Program-made: the position numbers and the translations under genes | DNA from: Lachnospiraceae bacterium UBA935 | GTDB lineage: Bacteria; Bacillota; Clostridia; Lachnospirales; Lachnospiraceae | Assembly (NCBI GenBank): GCA_002293525.1 | Contig: DBDJ01000013.1 | Location: forward strand, 1 to 64,000 | Direction: 5' to 3' | Length of the DNA: 64,000 nucleotides | Shown here: positions 43,468 to 53,914 of the stretch, piece by piece | Position numbering within the stretch: position 1 is the first letter of the stretch | Layout of the letters: every line of letters starts with the position of its first letter | The notes under the pieces: generated by a model | Databases searched by the model: none | Told to the model about the DNA's origin: nothing | The model's input: the letters and a program-made list of their open reading frames with translations, nothing else

Positions 43468-46248
43468 TCAAACCACAAAGAATATATTAGGCAACGTATA
43501 AATTATAAACATTGGCGCAGAGGCAAAAAAGATCCATGCCGGTATTTGAAAAATATATTCCAACGCCTTTGACGGTATGAATTTTGCTAAATAGTAATAA
43601 CTGTCTTTTTTGTCTACAAGCTTCTTTTTGCGGTAATTATACATAACGCGAAACAATACAATCATCCAGCCGCAAGACAAATACACCGCCCAATTCAGGG
43701 TAAAATGCGAAAACGATGCAAGGGGTGCCTTTGTGATCAATGTAACATATCCCCAGATTGAAATAAGTGATATGATGACCGGCACAATGAACAAACTCCA
43801 GAACATAATCTCGCAACTTATTTTGCTTGAACCTTCACCGCCGCTTACATCCTTCCAGACAACTGTAACCGCCAACAATATAAAGGCAAATCCCAATATA
43901 AGATTAAGGTTAAACTTACTCATCCCGACCATATTAATAAGCGAAACTGAGTGGATATCCATATCGGCAACAAAAATAATAAATTCATAGATGCCAATTA
44001 CAAAAACAGCTACCCCAAAGCATGCCTTGGGCGCCTTTACCAAAGCATAGTCTTTAATATGCGCATAAAACGTCAAGACAAACCAGCAGGACAGAAACAG
44101 TATCATGTAAAGGGTTTTAATAGGAAATTCAAAGTAAAATCCGTCATGGACAATTGGTATTATGCCTCTCATCGGGTTTATAAAAGCTAACCCCAAACAG
44201 ATCCAACCGGCTATACGACAGTTTTTTTCTTTTAGCATGTTGAGTAGCATCGGTATAGTGGCAAATCCAACGGCAAGCTTATATAAGTTTAAGTCAAATT
44301 TGGCTATAAAGAAAGTGCTCCTTACTTCTCGCGGTACCGTGATATCATGGACCCCCAAAAACACGTCGGAAAATAGCAAAGCTGCCATAAATAACAGAAC
44401 CGGAATCTGAAATATTCCCTTCATAGCATCAGCAGATATGTATTTTGATAAAAAATACTGAAGATCATGTTTCCCGTCACCTTGAGATATTCGATACTTA
44501 TACATCATATGAAATAATATAAGCATCCACAAACAGGCACACAGCAACGTACCCTCTAAGGTCAATTCCCCTGGTAAATAAGATGGCTGTCTTTCAAATG
44601 CAATATATCCGCTAATTGTATATATTGAGATAACAACCGGCAAGGCGAACAAAACCACATATAATATATCACCGAAAATCTTAGTTAATTCTTCTCTCTC
44701 GCTTATGTACTTCCACAGCAGTGTAATAGCTGATAGAACAAACACAAGTCCCAATGCAAGCGGCAGATTAAATTCATTGATTCTTAACATATCGGAATAC
44801 GAGACCGCCTGGCTACTCATGCCAACCCGCAAAATCATAAACTCAAATATCCCCGCCATAAAAAGAGTCATTCCCCCGAACACCTTTATAATCTTGCTTG
44901 TCGCTATGACTTTCATCCGGGAACTGAACGTCAAAACAAACCAGCAGGAAAGAAACAGCAGGGTGTACAGCATCTTAATAGGTATATCAATGCTGACGTT
45001 ACTTTGCATAACCGGAAATGATCCGGTCACCGGACATAAAAAGGCAAAAGCAAGACATATCCAACCGGCAATTATTCGGCTGTTATTCCGCAACAGCTTT
45101 CTTAATATAAACATCAGCGCGATGCCGATAACAATCTTAAACAGATTTACATCAAATGTAGCCGACCACGACATACCATCAGCCGCAGTATCGTTGGGAA
45201 TTGATACACTGCGGATACCAATAAATATATCTGATAACAACAGGGCCGCAAGGAAGAACCAGAGCGGTGCTTGAACTATTATCTTCAAAACCTTTATTGG
45301 AATATGGATCAGCTGATTGCTGTTCTTGCTGTTACTTTTGTACCAATCAATTCGATACTTAGACATCTTCCCAAACAATATCAGCATCCAGAAACAACCG
45401 CTAAGGATAGTGGTTTCTAGGGTGAACCACGATGCGGGCGGCAAAGAAGATTTTCTGTCAAAGAAAACATATCCCCATATTGAGATAACTGATACGGCAA
45501 TGGGCAGTAAATACATACTCCAATACAAGACATCGGCAAAAATCCTTGACGTTATGCCACTAATTATGATATTCTTCCAAAGAAACGTGAGCGCCAATAG
45601 TATAAGGGTGATACCCGCTGCGAAGCGCATATTGAATTCATTATATTTTAATAAATCAAAAAACGAAGTGGATGTTGCGCCTAAGTCAACAGCTAGTACT
45701 GTGAGCTCACCTACGCCCATTGCCAATACCGCCATCAGCAAAAATGTCTTTATTATTTTTCCAAACGGCAATTTGTTTTTGTAGGCATAAAATGTCAAAC
45801 TATGCCAAACAGTTAAAAATAGCAAGACATACAGTGTTTTTAACGGCAATTCCCATCCGCTACCCTTTTGAATTACCGGAATAGTTCCGGCGGCCGGGCA
45901 TAGCAGTGCCACAACAAGGAAAACCCATCCCCCGATCCTGCGGCCCATCCCTTTAAGCATTGCAAATGGCAGAAACATAAAAACGGCACCAGCAAGGATC
46001 TTCAAAATATTCAAGTCAAATTCTGCCGTCAGAAAATCATTATTAATCGATATATTGCGAACACCATAAAAACCATCAGATAATAAAATGCCAAACGATA
46101 TAAAGGCGAAAAACGGTATCCAGTAGTATTTATTCTTCGCCATACCTTTTACTTCATTAACTTTTTGAACTTCCGTATTCCAAACGGAAGCCTCAGTCCG
46201 AGTATCTGCTGCCAAAACAATCAACCTCCACCCCTCATATTTTTCCAT
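43468..46248 (-). CDS. Large membrane protein with three tandem repeats
   Basis: 926 residues, nearly all membrane helices. Three homologous modules of about 285 residues follow each other, each opening with (A/G)LLxSDxFxGxxxI (near 57, 341 and 628) and sharing a FDxNxxK segment, an IAGWxxLxxAF motif with Pro-rich turn, and a WxxLTF helix. I know no family with this triplication. The start overlaps the upstream GAP1-like stop; a start a few codons later is possible. It could form a channel or a membrane platform for the other proteins. Confidence 0.6.
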   Translation of the reverse strand: MEKYEGWRLIVLAADTRTEASVWNTEVQKVNEVKGMAKNKYYWIPFFAFISFGILLSDGFYGVRNISINNDFLTAEFDLNILKILAGAVFMFLPFAMLKGMGRRIGGWVFLVVALLCPAAGTIPVIQKGSGWELPLKTLYVLLFLTVWHSLTFYAYKNKLPFGKIIKTFLLMAVLAMGVGELTVLAVDLGATSTSFFDLLKYNEFNMRFAAGITLILLALTFLWKNIIISGITSRIFADVLYWSMYLLPIAVSVISIWGYVFFDRKSSLPPASWFTLETTILSGCFWMLILFGKMSKYRIDWYKSNSKNSNQLIHIPIKVLKIIVQAPLWFFLAALLLSDIFIGIRSVSIPNDTAADGMSWSATFDVNLFKIVIGIALMFILRKLLRNNSRIIAGWICLAFAFLCPVTGSFPVMQSNVSIDIPIKMLYTLLFLSCWFVLTFSSRMKVIATSKIIKVFGGMTLFMAGIFEFMILRVGMSSQAVSYSDMLRINEFNLPLALGLVFVLSAITLLWKYISEREELTKIFGDILYVVLFALPVVISIYTISGYIAFERQPSYLPGELTLEGTLLCACLWMLILFHMMYKYRISQGDGKHDLQYFLSKYISADAMKGIFQIPVLLFMAALLFSDVFLGVHDITVPREVRSTFFIAKFDLNLYKLAVGFATIPMLLNMLKEKNCRIAGWICLGLAFINPMRGIIPIVHDGFYFEFPIKTLYMILFLSCWFVLTFYAHIKDYALVKAPKACFGVAVFVIGIYEFIIFVADMDIHSVSLINMVGMSKFNLNLILGFAFILLAVTVVWKDVSGGEGSSKISCEIMFWSLFIVPVIISLISIWGYVTLITKAPLASFSHFTLNWAVYLSCGWMIVLFRVMYNYRKKKLVDKKDSYYYLAKFIPSKALEYIFQIPAWIFFASAPMFIIYTLPNIFFVV

Positions 46249-49200
46249 CTACGGAATGCTTTCCGGCCGATGTTTCAAGCCACTTTTTCATATCGGTAAG
46301 ATCTTTATCGCTTTTTGCTGCCTTTTCAAACTCCTTCAGGATTAAATCATCCGCAAATAGTGACCGCAGACCAGAAGGCCGAAGGGCTTTATAATACTGC
46401 TCGATCGCCAGATATATTTTATCTAAAATCTGCTCATCTTCTTTCTGCTTTTGGGCTTTTGCCGTGCGATATTCTTTCATAAATACGCGGCACAAATTAC
46501 AAAATAACAATTCTTGGTTAATTGATTTTGAAGTACCTAGCGCTTTTAAGATTTTTGCTAGGAAAGCTGCATCCGAAACAAAAATCTCAAGCAGATGCAA
46601 ACAAAATGTTCCTGTCAGCTTCTTTCTTCCTAACATACGCAAAAGGGCAGTCTTGTAAGCGAGGGAGCATTTTAGGAATGCATTCCCGTGTGGCAGATAT
46701 GGCTTCAGTAAACCGTCGAGCTCCTTCTCTTTTGGGCTGCTATTGCCCAGCACATTATATAGGCTTATCTTGATGGCAGAAGGAAGGGACATTTTCACAA
46801 GATAATCCGCAATGGCGTAAATCTGCAATTTATCATTTAATACACATTCTTCCCAATTAATGAATCCAAAAATCTTACCGATATGCTCATCCATTGCCGT
46901 GCAACAAGCATCTGATGCCTTCGGATCAGTCCGTTGCAATATCAACAAAAGCGGTATAACAACGCCAAGATAGCCATTATCGGTTTTGGTATAGTTTGGC
47001 GCGCGAAATGTCACCTTAAGCACATTATCTATTAATAACTGATAAGCCTTACCGATATTCACTATATTGCCATCGTTTCTTTTGATGCGGCTGTCCTGCT
47101 GTTCATTAATAATTATCTGGCAGAAATCGCCAAATGCCGATTTACCGTCGACACTCTTAGTATCAACAATAAACATCGAAGCCAGAATTTCTTTCAGGAA
47201 AGACTCGTCATATGAAAAAAGCGTGTAAAGCTGATAATAAAATTTTCCGCCCCATCGTTTTATCTCAGCCATTCGCAAAAGGACTGCTCTATATGAACTG
47301 TGCCCATTCTGAAAACAACTCTGGTATTTAAAATAGCCTTCAACTACAGCGCTTGGATTGTGCGCTTGGGTATGGCAATTATTTAGTGACATATATAGTT
47401 TTACTTGGATGGAAACGGGTAAATCCATACCGCTGAGGTAATCGGTAATTTTACAGAGCGCCGTTTTTTCATTGGCCACATACTTTTCCCAATCAATCAT
47501 GTCAAAAATCTTGCCGATATGATTGTCAGCTATCCCGCAACATACCTTCCATTTTGCGGGATCGATACTTTTTATCTCCCATAACATCGGTATTACCTTG
47601 TCAAGATAATTAGCATCATCGGGAGTGAATCTTTGTGAACAGAGGGTTTTGCTCAATATACTCCTAAAGGTGTTTCCTAGTAAAACCGGATGCATCTTGG
47701 CAGGGAAAATCTTTGTCGCGTATTTATAAAAGAATATGCTCCTGCTATTTTGCAGGTCAAAATTCTCTAGGTACAGAGATGTCAAAACATGGTCCGCCAA
47801 TCCTTCGTCAAGAAATTTGATAACCAGTGCACCCGCGTCTTCAAGGCGCTGTTCAATGGGTTTCATCTTATCTTGCTCCAACTGCTCCCCCCAATTATAC
47901 AGGAATACCTTTTCAAGCATATCGCGGTAAACTTGTGAATCTATATTCTGCGGATTATAAGCACAGTCCCAATAAGCCCTAAGCCCAAAGGTTTCACTCT
48001 TGTTAATGAGATTATTTTTATCACGGAACGGCGCAAACACATTTTTATACACGGCGGCGCGTTCTGACAAAGGCAAGAACGGTGTTTTTGTACCTTGCAA
48101 ATGGGCGGCAAGAACAACGTCAAATGCCCTACAGACAAACCCGGCGCTTGCTTCAGACATAGTCCGCTGGCACCACTTCATCATATAAGCCACAAAAGAA
48201 AGGCGCGGATAGACCACAGCCGTCAGATATTCTTTTTCTACTGCCACACCAAGACTTAGTGAGAACTGGTAGTTATCAAACGCATCATCTTTAGTCAACT
48301 GCAGGGCAACTTCATAGGCACACTCCGGTCTCCGCGCCACAAGGTAGTTAAAATGCTCTTGTGGCTTCTTAGCCGGCACTTTATTGAAAAATGTATACTG
48401 ATCTGAAAGAATAGCAGTAAAAACATCACATAAGCGAGCCACATAAGCCTGCTCAAAAGCTTCCGTTATTTCCGCGACATTCTTATCATTCGATTCATTT
48501 ATGTCACTCGTAACTATTTTTTCTAAGATACTATAAACTTCAATTATCCTATCAATATCCTCACAGCACTGTATGCTTGCCTTGTTTGCCACAGCAAGCA
48601 CCGCTTTATGAAAATGCGGTATGTAGAAATTTTCCGAGCGGTACTGAGTCATTTTTTGGATACATTCATCCATATCAAAGTCCTGCTTTTGTCCATTGGC
48701 AAACGCAATAAGATCATTATGATATTGGTTAAAGATGAGGAAGCTGCGATATAATGACGGATATGATTTAATATCGTCATTGCGCCTTTTTAGAAACTCT
48801 ATGACTAATGTCTTGTGACTAGCATCAAATTTATCAATACAGGCATAATACTCGTCATCGTCAGCAGGCGGCAGATTTTGCAGATAAACTAAGTTAGTCG
48901 GCGCAGAACTGCCGGCTTTTGCAAGGTCAGGATCATCAATATCCCAGCCAACAAGAGCGGCGGTAGAAAAATTATATGAAAAGCCTGTCGGCGGAAGCCC
49001 TATGTTAAAGGCTATTTTCTGTGCCGCGCGGGCAGAAAAAGCATAGCTGACAGCGGCAAACCAATAACGTAGCTGTTCACTTGTCCCTTTTATGATAATC
49101 CCTAGGCGCTGGTTTTCGGGCAGCGTAAACTGTTTTACGAGATGGCACACTGCTGCGCGAAGACGTTCCGCAACATTGTTAGATTGTCGGATATATCTGC

Positions 49201-49729
49201 CCGCATATTCAAAAGACATCACCGGGTAACTATTTTCATAACTAAAAAGCATCTCTTTTGTTAACGGCTTAAAGAGTGGCGGCACCTTTGCTCCCTGAAA
49301 GGTCAATAGCTGTTTGTAGGACTCAATCAAATTACCTTCGGCGTCGGGATATCCGTGGAAAAAATCCTGCCCGTTAAAAAAATCGGTGCTATAGTATTCG
49401 ATGGGGTGGCAGTCGAAAGCGCCAATTAGTGCCTTTGCTATGCCAAACTCCCTGCTGCCGGTTTCTTCCTGGCGCATCCACCGATAATGAATTAAAACAG
49501 ATGTACCGGAACATGAAAAGAAAAGGCAAACTTCTTTATTATATGATCGCATCCCGTTGTTATATACATCTCTTCCGATTTCCCTTTCAATCAAGGTGAG
49601 AATTTCATGGGAAAGCCCCATATTTCCGCCTGTGGAAAAGAGCTTTTGCCCGTCTCGAAAGTCGGTTAAGGATTGTAAATTTCTCCCATTTGCGCAACGA
49701 GTGTAAAGCGCACGATATATTTTAAGCAT
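46235..49729 (-). CDS. GAP1-like GTPase-associated protein with C-terminal duplication (operon B copy)
   Basis: About 1164 residues from the ATG at 49729, chosen for AGGAGG nine bases upstream. The N-terminal part (IYRALYTRCANGRNLQ, later AAQKIAFNIGLPP) corresponds to the operon A protein at 27181-29835. The C-terminal third has two homologous blocks of about 215 residues (starting VIPMLWEIKSID and VIPLLLILQRTD), each with DxHIGKIFxxIxWE. The rest is helical. It follows its GTPase by 46 bp and likely works with it. Confidence 0.6.
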   Translation of the reverse strand: MLKIYRALYTRCANGRNLQSLTDFRDGQKLFSTGGNMGLSHEILTLIEREIGRDVYNNGMRSYNKEVCLFFSCSGTSVLIHYRWMRQEETGSREFGIAKALIGAFDCHPIEYYSTDFFNGQDFFHGYPDAEGNLIESYKQLLTFQGAKVPPLFKPLTKEMLFSYENSYPVMSFEYAGRYIRQSNNVAERLRAAVCHLVKQFTLPENQRLGIIIKGTSEQLRYWFAAVSYAFSARAAQKIAFNIGLPPTGFSYNFSTAALVGWDIDDPDLAKAGSSAPTNLVYLQNLPPADDDEYYACIDKFDASHKTLVIEFLKRRNDDIKSYPSLYRSFLIFNQYHNDLIAFANGQKQDFDMDECIQKMTQYRSENFYIPHFHKAVLAVANKASIQCCEDIDRIIEVYSILEKIVTSDINESNDKNVAEITEAFEQAYVARLCDVFTAILSDQYTFFNKVPAKKPQEHFNYLVARRPECAYEVALQLTKDDAFDNYQFSLSLGVAVEKEYLTAVVYPRLSFVAYMMKWCQRTMSEASAGFVCRAFDVVLAAHLQGTKTPFLPLSERAAVYKNVFAPFRDKNNLINKSETFGLRAYWDCAYNPQNIDSQVYRDMLEKVFLYNWGEQLEQDKMKPIEQRLEDAGALVIKFLDEGLADHVLTSLYLENFDLQNSRSIFFYKYATKIFPAKMHPVLLGNTFRSILSKTLCSQRFTPDDANYLDKVIPMLWEIKSIDPAKWKVCCGIADNHIGKIFDMIDWEKYVANEKTALCKITDYLSGMDLPVSIQVKLYMSLNNCHTQAHNPSAVVEGYFKYQSCFQNGHSSYRAVLLRMAEIKRWGGKFYYQLYTLFSYDESFLKEILASMFIVDTKSVDGKSAFGDFCQIIINEQQDSRIKRNDGNIVNIGKAYQLLIDNVLKVTFRAPNYTKTDNGYLGVVIPLLLILQRTDPKASDACCTAMDEHIGKIFGFINWEECVLNDKLQIYAIADYLVKMSLPSAIKISLYNVLGNSSPKEKELDGLLKPYLPHGNAFLKCSLAYKTALLRMLGRKKLTGTFCLHLLEIFVSDAAFLAKILKALGTSKSINQELLFCNLCRVFMKEYRTAKAQKQKEDEQILDKIYLAIEQYYKALRPSGLRSLFADDLILKEFEKAAKSDKDLTDMKKWLETSAGKHSVDGKI

Positions 49730-49775
49730 ATCCAAGTTCCTCCTTTCCCCAATGTGACTTAGTAATGACAATCAA

Positions 49776-51074
49776 CTATCTAAAGATATCATTTTGGTAC
49801 AGCAACCACAAATAGGGGTCTAATAAGCGATTCGTCCTGCTTTCTTTAGAAAGGTCATCAGAACCGCTCGAAACTCCAAAAACTTGAACATTTGAATACA
49901 AAGAAAGTGCCTGCAGCAGCGCATTACCGCCTTTTTGGCGGATCCAGTGTTTCATCGCGTCGCTGACTGCGTTTACTTCTTGAACTACAAACTGATCTTT
50001 TTCAATGTGTGATGATTCCCGCTTCAATATATCAGGAAAATCTTCATCGTCATAAAACAAATCCATCTTAGGAAAAACAATCGCTAAATTGACTTTCTTG
50101 AGAAATCTTTCGCCCTTAGGGTGGTTACTTCTGACAAAGTTGGTGTAAGTATTAAGCGGCTCCACAACTGCACCTTCAGAAATTCTACTATCCCCGTTTG
50201 ACTTTAAGTGAATAACACGTGGGTGATCACCATTGTCTGGAAGGGTGATGGGATCAATCACTAAAAGGATGTTTTGTGAATTCCAAACGCATCGAGTCGC
50301 TAATGTGTCATAATTTTTTTGAAAAGACTCACCTGATATATCATAGAATACGCTAATATATGAACGATTTCCTTTTCGGATATCAAACAGCAACGGATCA
50401 AGAGAATTCCATGATGTACCTGAGATTTTTCCCTCGTGAAAAAACCTCTTAAGAATCGCATCCCTGATTTCTTGGGTTTTGTTGTCAAGGAAATATGTAC
50501 TGTCAATACCAGGCAGCGAATATTTGAGAATATAATCCATTAAGCGTGTTATATATTGCGTTTTGCCGGAGCTCGAATAACCCGTCATGCAGACGCGGAA
50601 CTCATTTTTGGCATTATATATTGCCTGCGGAAGCAGACGAATATTTTCATTCGTACCCTTATTGTTTTCCGCATTTACTTTACAGTTAGGACAGATACGC
50701 TTGGACGTAATACTTTCGTTGCAGCAATAATATTGCTTTTTTACAACCCGACCTAAGCCGGCACTCTGGGCATCTGCTTCGCTGTATGCCCTTTTACACC
50801 GTCTGCAAAACAGCAACAAATCACCTTTATAGATTTCCCGCATGCAATAAGGGCAGACAAAATCAGGCCGCTTGGATGCTATATACTGCTTTAACAACGT
50901 ATTATCTGAACTGTTTGCCGCCGGCTGCATCGGCATTGTTTCTGGAACTCCTGGCTCGGTTACACTAGGAATGGATGGCATTGTTATATCTTCGTCGTCT
51001 GTCAAGATATCCGACGGCTGCGGAATCGTCGCATATGCATCAGTCGGCAGGGGGGGCGGGGTTTCCCAAGGCAT
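49776..51074 (-). CDS. Zinc-ribbon GTPase (DO-GTPase-like, operon B)
   Basis: 432 residues: a disordered Pro-rich head (1-60), zinc-binding cysteines (74/77 with 90/93, 117-118 with 128/131), a P-loop GYSSSGKT (165-172), switch II FYDISGESF and a G4-like PKMD in place of NKxD. No membrane helix. It is the third GTPase of the window, between the zinc-ribbon/FN3 gene and the GAP1-like gene, the same order as in operon A. Confidence 0.72.
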   Translation of the reverse strand: MPWETPPPLPTDAYATIPQPSDILTDDEDITMPSIPSVTEPGVPETMPMQPAANSSDNTLLKQYIASKRPDFVCPYCMREIYKGDLLLFCRRCKRAYSEADAQSAGLGRVVKKQYYCCNESITSKRICPNCKVNAENNKGTNENIRLLPQAIYNAKNEFRVCMTGYSSSGKTQYITRLMDYILKYSLPGIDSTYFLDNKTQEIRDAILKRFFHEGKISGTSWNSLDPLLFDIRKGNRSYISVFYDISGESFQKNYDTLATRCVWNSQNILLVIDPITLPDNGDHPRVIHLKSNGDSRISEGAVVEPLNTYTNFVRSNHPKGERFLKKVNLAIVFPKMDLFYDDEDFPDILKRESSHIEKDQFVVQEVNAVSDAMKHWIRQKGGNALLQALSLYSNVQVFGVSSGSDDLSKESRTNRLLDPYLWLLYQNDIFR

Positions 51075-51086
51075 GTAATAGTCCTC

Positions 51087-53876
51087 CTAATATTTATAAT
51101 TTATTGTAAAGTCATTGATAAACATATTGTTCACCGGAACCAGCCTTATGTCCGCCTCATTATTTACCGGCGCCGGCAGTTCCAGATCCACCTGGTACAA
51201 ATAAACGGTCTTAGATGATGACACGCTATATCTATCCAAATCAAAAGCGGTGCTGCCAACCATTAAGCGGAGCCCAGGCAATTCGCTGTATCCTGAAAAG
51301 TCGTATCTGCCTAACTTAATCCGGATATTCCCTTTGAGACTGACACCTCTTATTCTTAGGTTGACCTGAGCCTGGATATCTTGCCTGAAATGTACCTCAT
51401 AGCCCATCGGTTCCGTTTCTTTGCCGCTATTGAGCTTAAAGCGGCAAAAAATATAGCATCGCCCCACATAAGATTTTTCTAAGTTCTGAATCTTTATCAT
51501 CGGCCGGTCTGTTCCGTTGTATCCCTTCATATTCCCGGCTCTATACTTGCCGTCATCAGGGAACTCCTTTGTTTTGCTAATTGAATAAGTAAAACCGCAT
51601 ACATTGGGGGGAAAAGATCCGTCAAAACTAAAGTAATGATTACCTTGCACATCCACGGTATGAGGCGCCTGAATGAGCTTGGGGTAAACTCCTGCAAAGA
51701 CAGGAAATACTCCGCAACAAAGCCAGCCGTTAAAATTGCCGATCATGACTATTAATGTATGCTCGCTATTGGGCTTAACCTCAAAAGATACCGTGGCTTC
51801 TTCGCAGGAAACATCGGCAAGTTTACTGGTTTTTTCGGCAAGCTCGCGGTCACTGTACACTTTACCGGTCTCAGGCAAAAAACCTGGCCTTGTCAAGCCA
51901 CAGATCATTACGTCATAACCGCTTTGGGTGGTATACCACGAAACATGGATGCTGTTGTGCTCCAAACGTATTTGCGGCTCTATTTCTTCTGGAAAAACAG
52001 ATGCCATAAATGATATTATTTTACCTTTGCTTTCCCGATTATCAAAAAGTGCCGTTATCTTATATAAACATTGTTCGGGGACATATCTATCTATTACAAT
52101 TGAATTCGTTCCCCTGTAAACAAGCGTATTATTATCGCCGACTTTTCGCTTGACGCTTACTTCGTTTGCCCCTTTGGGCAATTTATATGAAATCTCTACA
52201 CCGTCCCTTAACTGCCGAAGCGAGAGCGCCGAAACATCGGGAAGGAACACCACGGCTTTAAGAGCACATTCAAGGGAATACGCGCTGCCACGCTCCGCAA
52301 AGACCGCATAATAAATCTTTCCCGTAACAGGAGATAAGTCCCTTGCATGCAGCTGTTCCGTCATAATATCAAATCCGCCATCCCCATCGAAAACCGTATC
52401 AGGCGGACTTTCCTTTTTTCTTACCACCCGATATTTCACGCCAATATCTGCAGAGGCCTCCCATGAGAGCTGAATATACTCGTCATACGTACTTACTGCC
52501 AGCCGAGCCGGCGGTTTCGGCGGGATTTTGCTTATGAGTTCCAAGGCGCCAGGATGGTCGATGGAGACAGCAAGAACCTTTTGGAGTTCTTCCGCAGTGC
52601 TGTTAGCCGCCGCAAAGATATGGTCAGCACTGTTCTGCGCGTTTATTATCCGGCGTTCGATATTTTGCAGAACATCGGACGGAAATTTCCTTTTGGCTTC
52701 CGTAAGCTTTCTAGACGCGGCATAAAAAGAACGTTGATTTATAAGTAATTCGATATCACCCAAAGCATTGTCACGGTCAGCTTTCAAGCGGTCAATTAAT
52801 GCTTGTATCTTATTCAGCTCAGCCTGGCGGTCTGGCGCTGAGTTTTGTGCATAAGCAAAACACAACTCGGCTTGTTCGACACAGCCCTTTTCAACATAAG
52901 ACTCTGCCTGCGACAAAGTTGCCGCAAATTGTATATAATCGCTCTCCCTTGCGCCGCAAATCGGACAAACATCCGCGATACGCGAGACCGGCGCGCCACA
53001 TCCTGTTTTCTTACACTTCCGAAACAGAGGCTCTCCGCACGAACACTTCTCGTTAAAAGCTATCCTTTGAAAACGGTTGATTCTATTACACCTAACACAG
53101 ATTACGCCAACTCCTATAATAGGTTCATAGGCACATCCGAACCGCCGATTATAAATCGCCCCCGCTTCTTCATATATGAAACCGGAACGCTTAATCAGCT
53201 CAATGGCTTTCTCAGCTACAAAAGGCGTTTCCAGCAAAGCCTTTGATTCCACAAAATCTTTTGCTTTCCCGGACGTTCTAAAAGGGAGCAAGGCCTTTTG
53301 TACAGCAAGGTATCTTTGATATTTTAACACATTATTGGTATCTACCGTATTTTCTTTGCCTAAGATCTCCCGTTGTGCTGCCAGACAGATATTTTGAAAA
53401 TACTTAATTACCGCGTGATTCACATCGAAATCACCGTCATCGCATTTTTTCAAATAGATGCGGACTGTATTATGCATAGATTGAAACCCGGCCGGAGAAT
53501 CAAGCGAGTAGATGCTTGTAATACCAAGCACAGGCTGTAAACAATTTTTAACAACACAGAATAAGTCTTTAATAATTTCCGAACGTTGAAAAATGTGTCC
53601 GTTTAAGTCAAAGCTCTCTTTAAGGGGTATACTCCCGCCTGCTTCTTCAATATCAAATTCTATTGTTTCCGGAAAGCGGAAACTCTTTATAGGTGTCACG
53701 CCAATGCCAGTGAGGGAAGCCTTTAATTTCCTTTCAATATTTGGATTTGATTTTCCACCCATCCGTGACGCCACTTGCCGGATAAGCGATTCCGGTATAT
53801 CATGAACACCAAGATCACTTAGCAGCTTCGTCATATTATTGGCAACCGCCTGTTCTTTGCTTACTGTGTCAGCCAT
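51087..53876 (-). CDS. Zinc-ribbon/FN3 protein (operon B copy)
   Basis: 929 residues. An N-terminal helical domain unlike its partner in operon A (1-240), a zinc cluster (CVRCN, CSCGE, CKKTGCG, CPICG at about 265-315), a coiled TPR-like section (320-450), and several FN3-like beta domains to the end, the first bearing YYAVFAERGS. The middle and FN3 parts are clearly related to the operon A protein at 31072-34068. The N-terminal difference may adapt it to the two Hsp70s encoded just upstream. Confidence 0.68.
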   Translation of the reverse strand: MADTVSKEQAVANNMTKLLSDLGVHDIPESLIRQVASRMGGKSNPNIERKLKASLTGIGVTPIKSFRFPETIEFDIEEAGGSIPLKESFDLNGHIFQRSEIIKDLFCVVKNCLQPVLGITSIYSLDSPAGFQSMHNTVRIYLKKCDDGDFDVNHAVIKYFQNICLAAQREILGKENTVDTNNVLKYQRYLAVQKALLPFRTSGKAKDFVESKALLETPFVAEKAIELIKRSGFIYEEAGAIYNRRFGCAYEPIIGVGVICVRCNRINRFQRIAFNEKCSCGEPLFRKCKKTGCGAPVSRIADVCPICGARESDYIQFAATLSQAESYVEKGCVEQAELCFAYAQNSAPDRQAELNKIQALIDRLKADRDNALGDIELLINQRSFYAASRKLTEAKRKFPSDVLQNIERRIINAQNSADHIFAAANSTAEELQKVLAVSIDHPGALELISKIPPKPPARLAVSTYDEYIQLSWEASADIGVKYRVVRKKESPPDTVFDGDGGFDIMTEQLHARDLSPVTGKIYYAVFAERGSAYSLECALKAVVFLPDVSALSLRQLRDGVEISYKLPKGANEVSVKRKVGDNNTLVYRGTNSIVIDRYVPEQCLYKITALFDNRESKGKIISFMASVFPEEIEPQIRLEHNSIHVSWYTTQSGYDVMICGLTRPGFLPETGKVYSDRELAEKTSKLADVSCEEATVSFEVKPNSEHTLIVMIGNFNGWLCCGVFPVFAGVYPKLIQAPHTVDVQGNHYFSFDGSFPPNVCGFTYSISKTKEFPDDGKYRAGNMKGYNGTDRPMIKIQNLEKSYVGRCYIFCRFKLNSGKETEPMGYEVHFRQDIQAQVNLRIRGVSLKGNIRIKLGRYDFSGYSELPGLRLMVGSTAFDLDRYSVSSSKTVYLYQVDLELPAPVNNEADIRLVPVNNMFINDFTINYKY

Positions 53877-53914
53877 CGCAAAACGCCTCCTTCATGGGAA
53901 CACTACACAGATCC

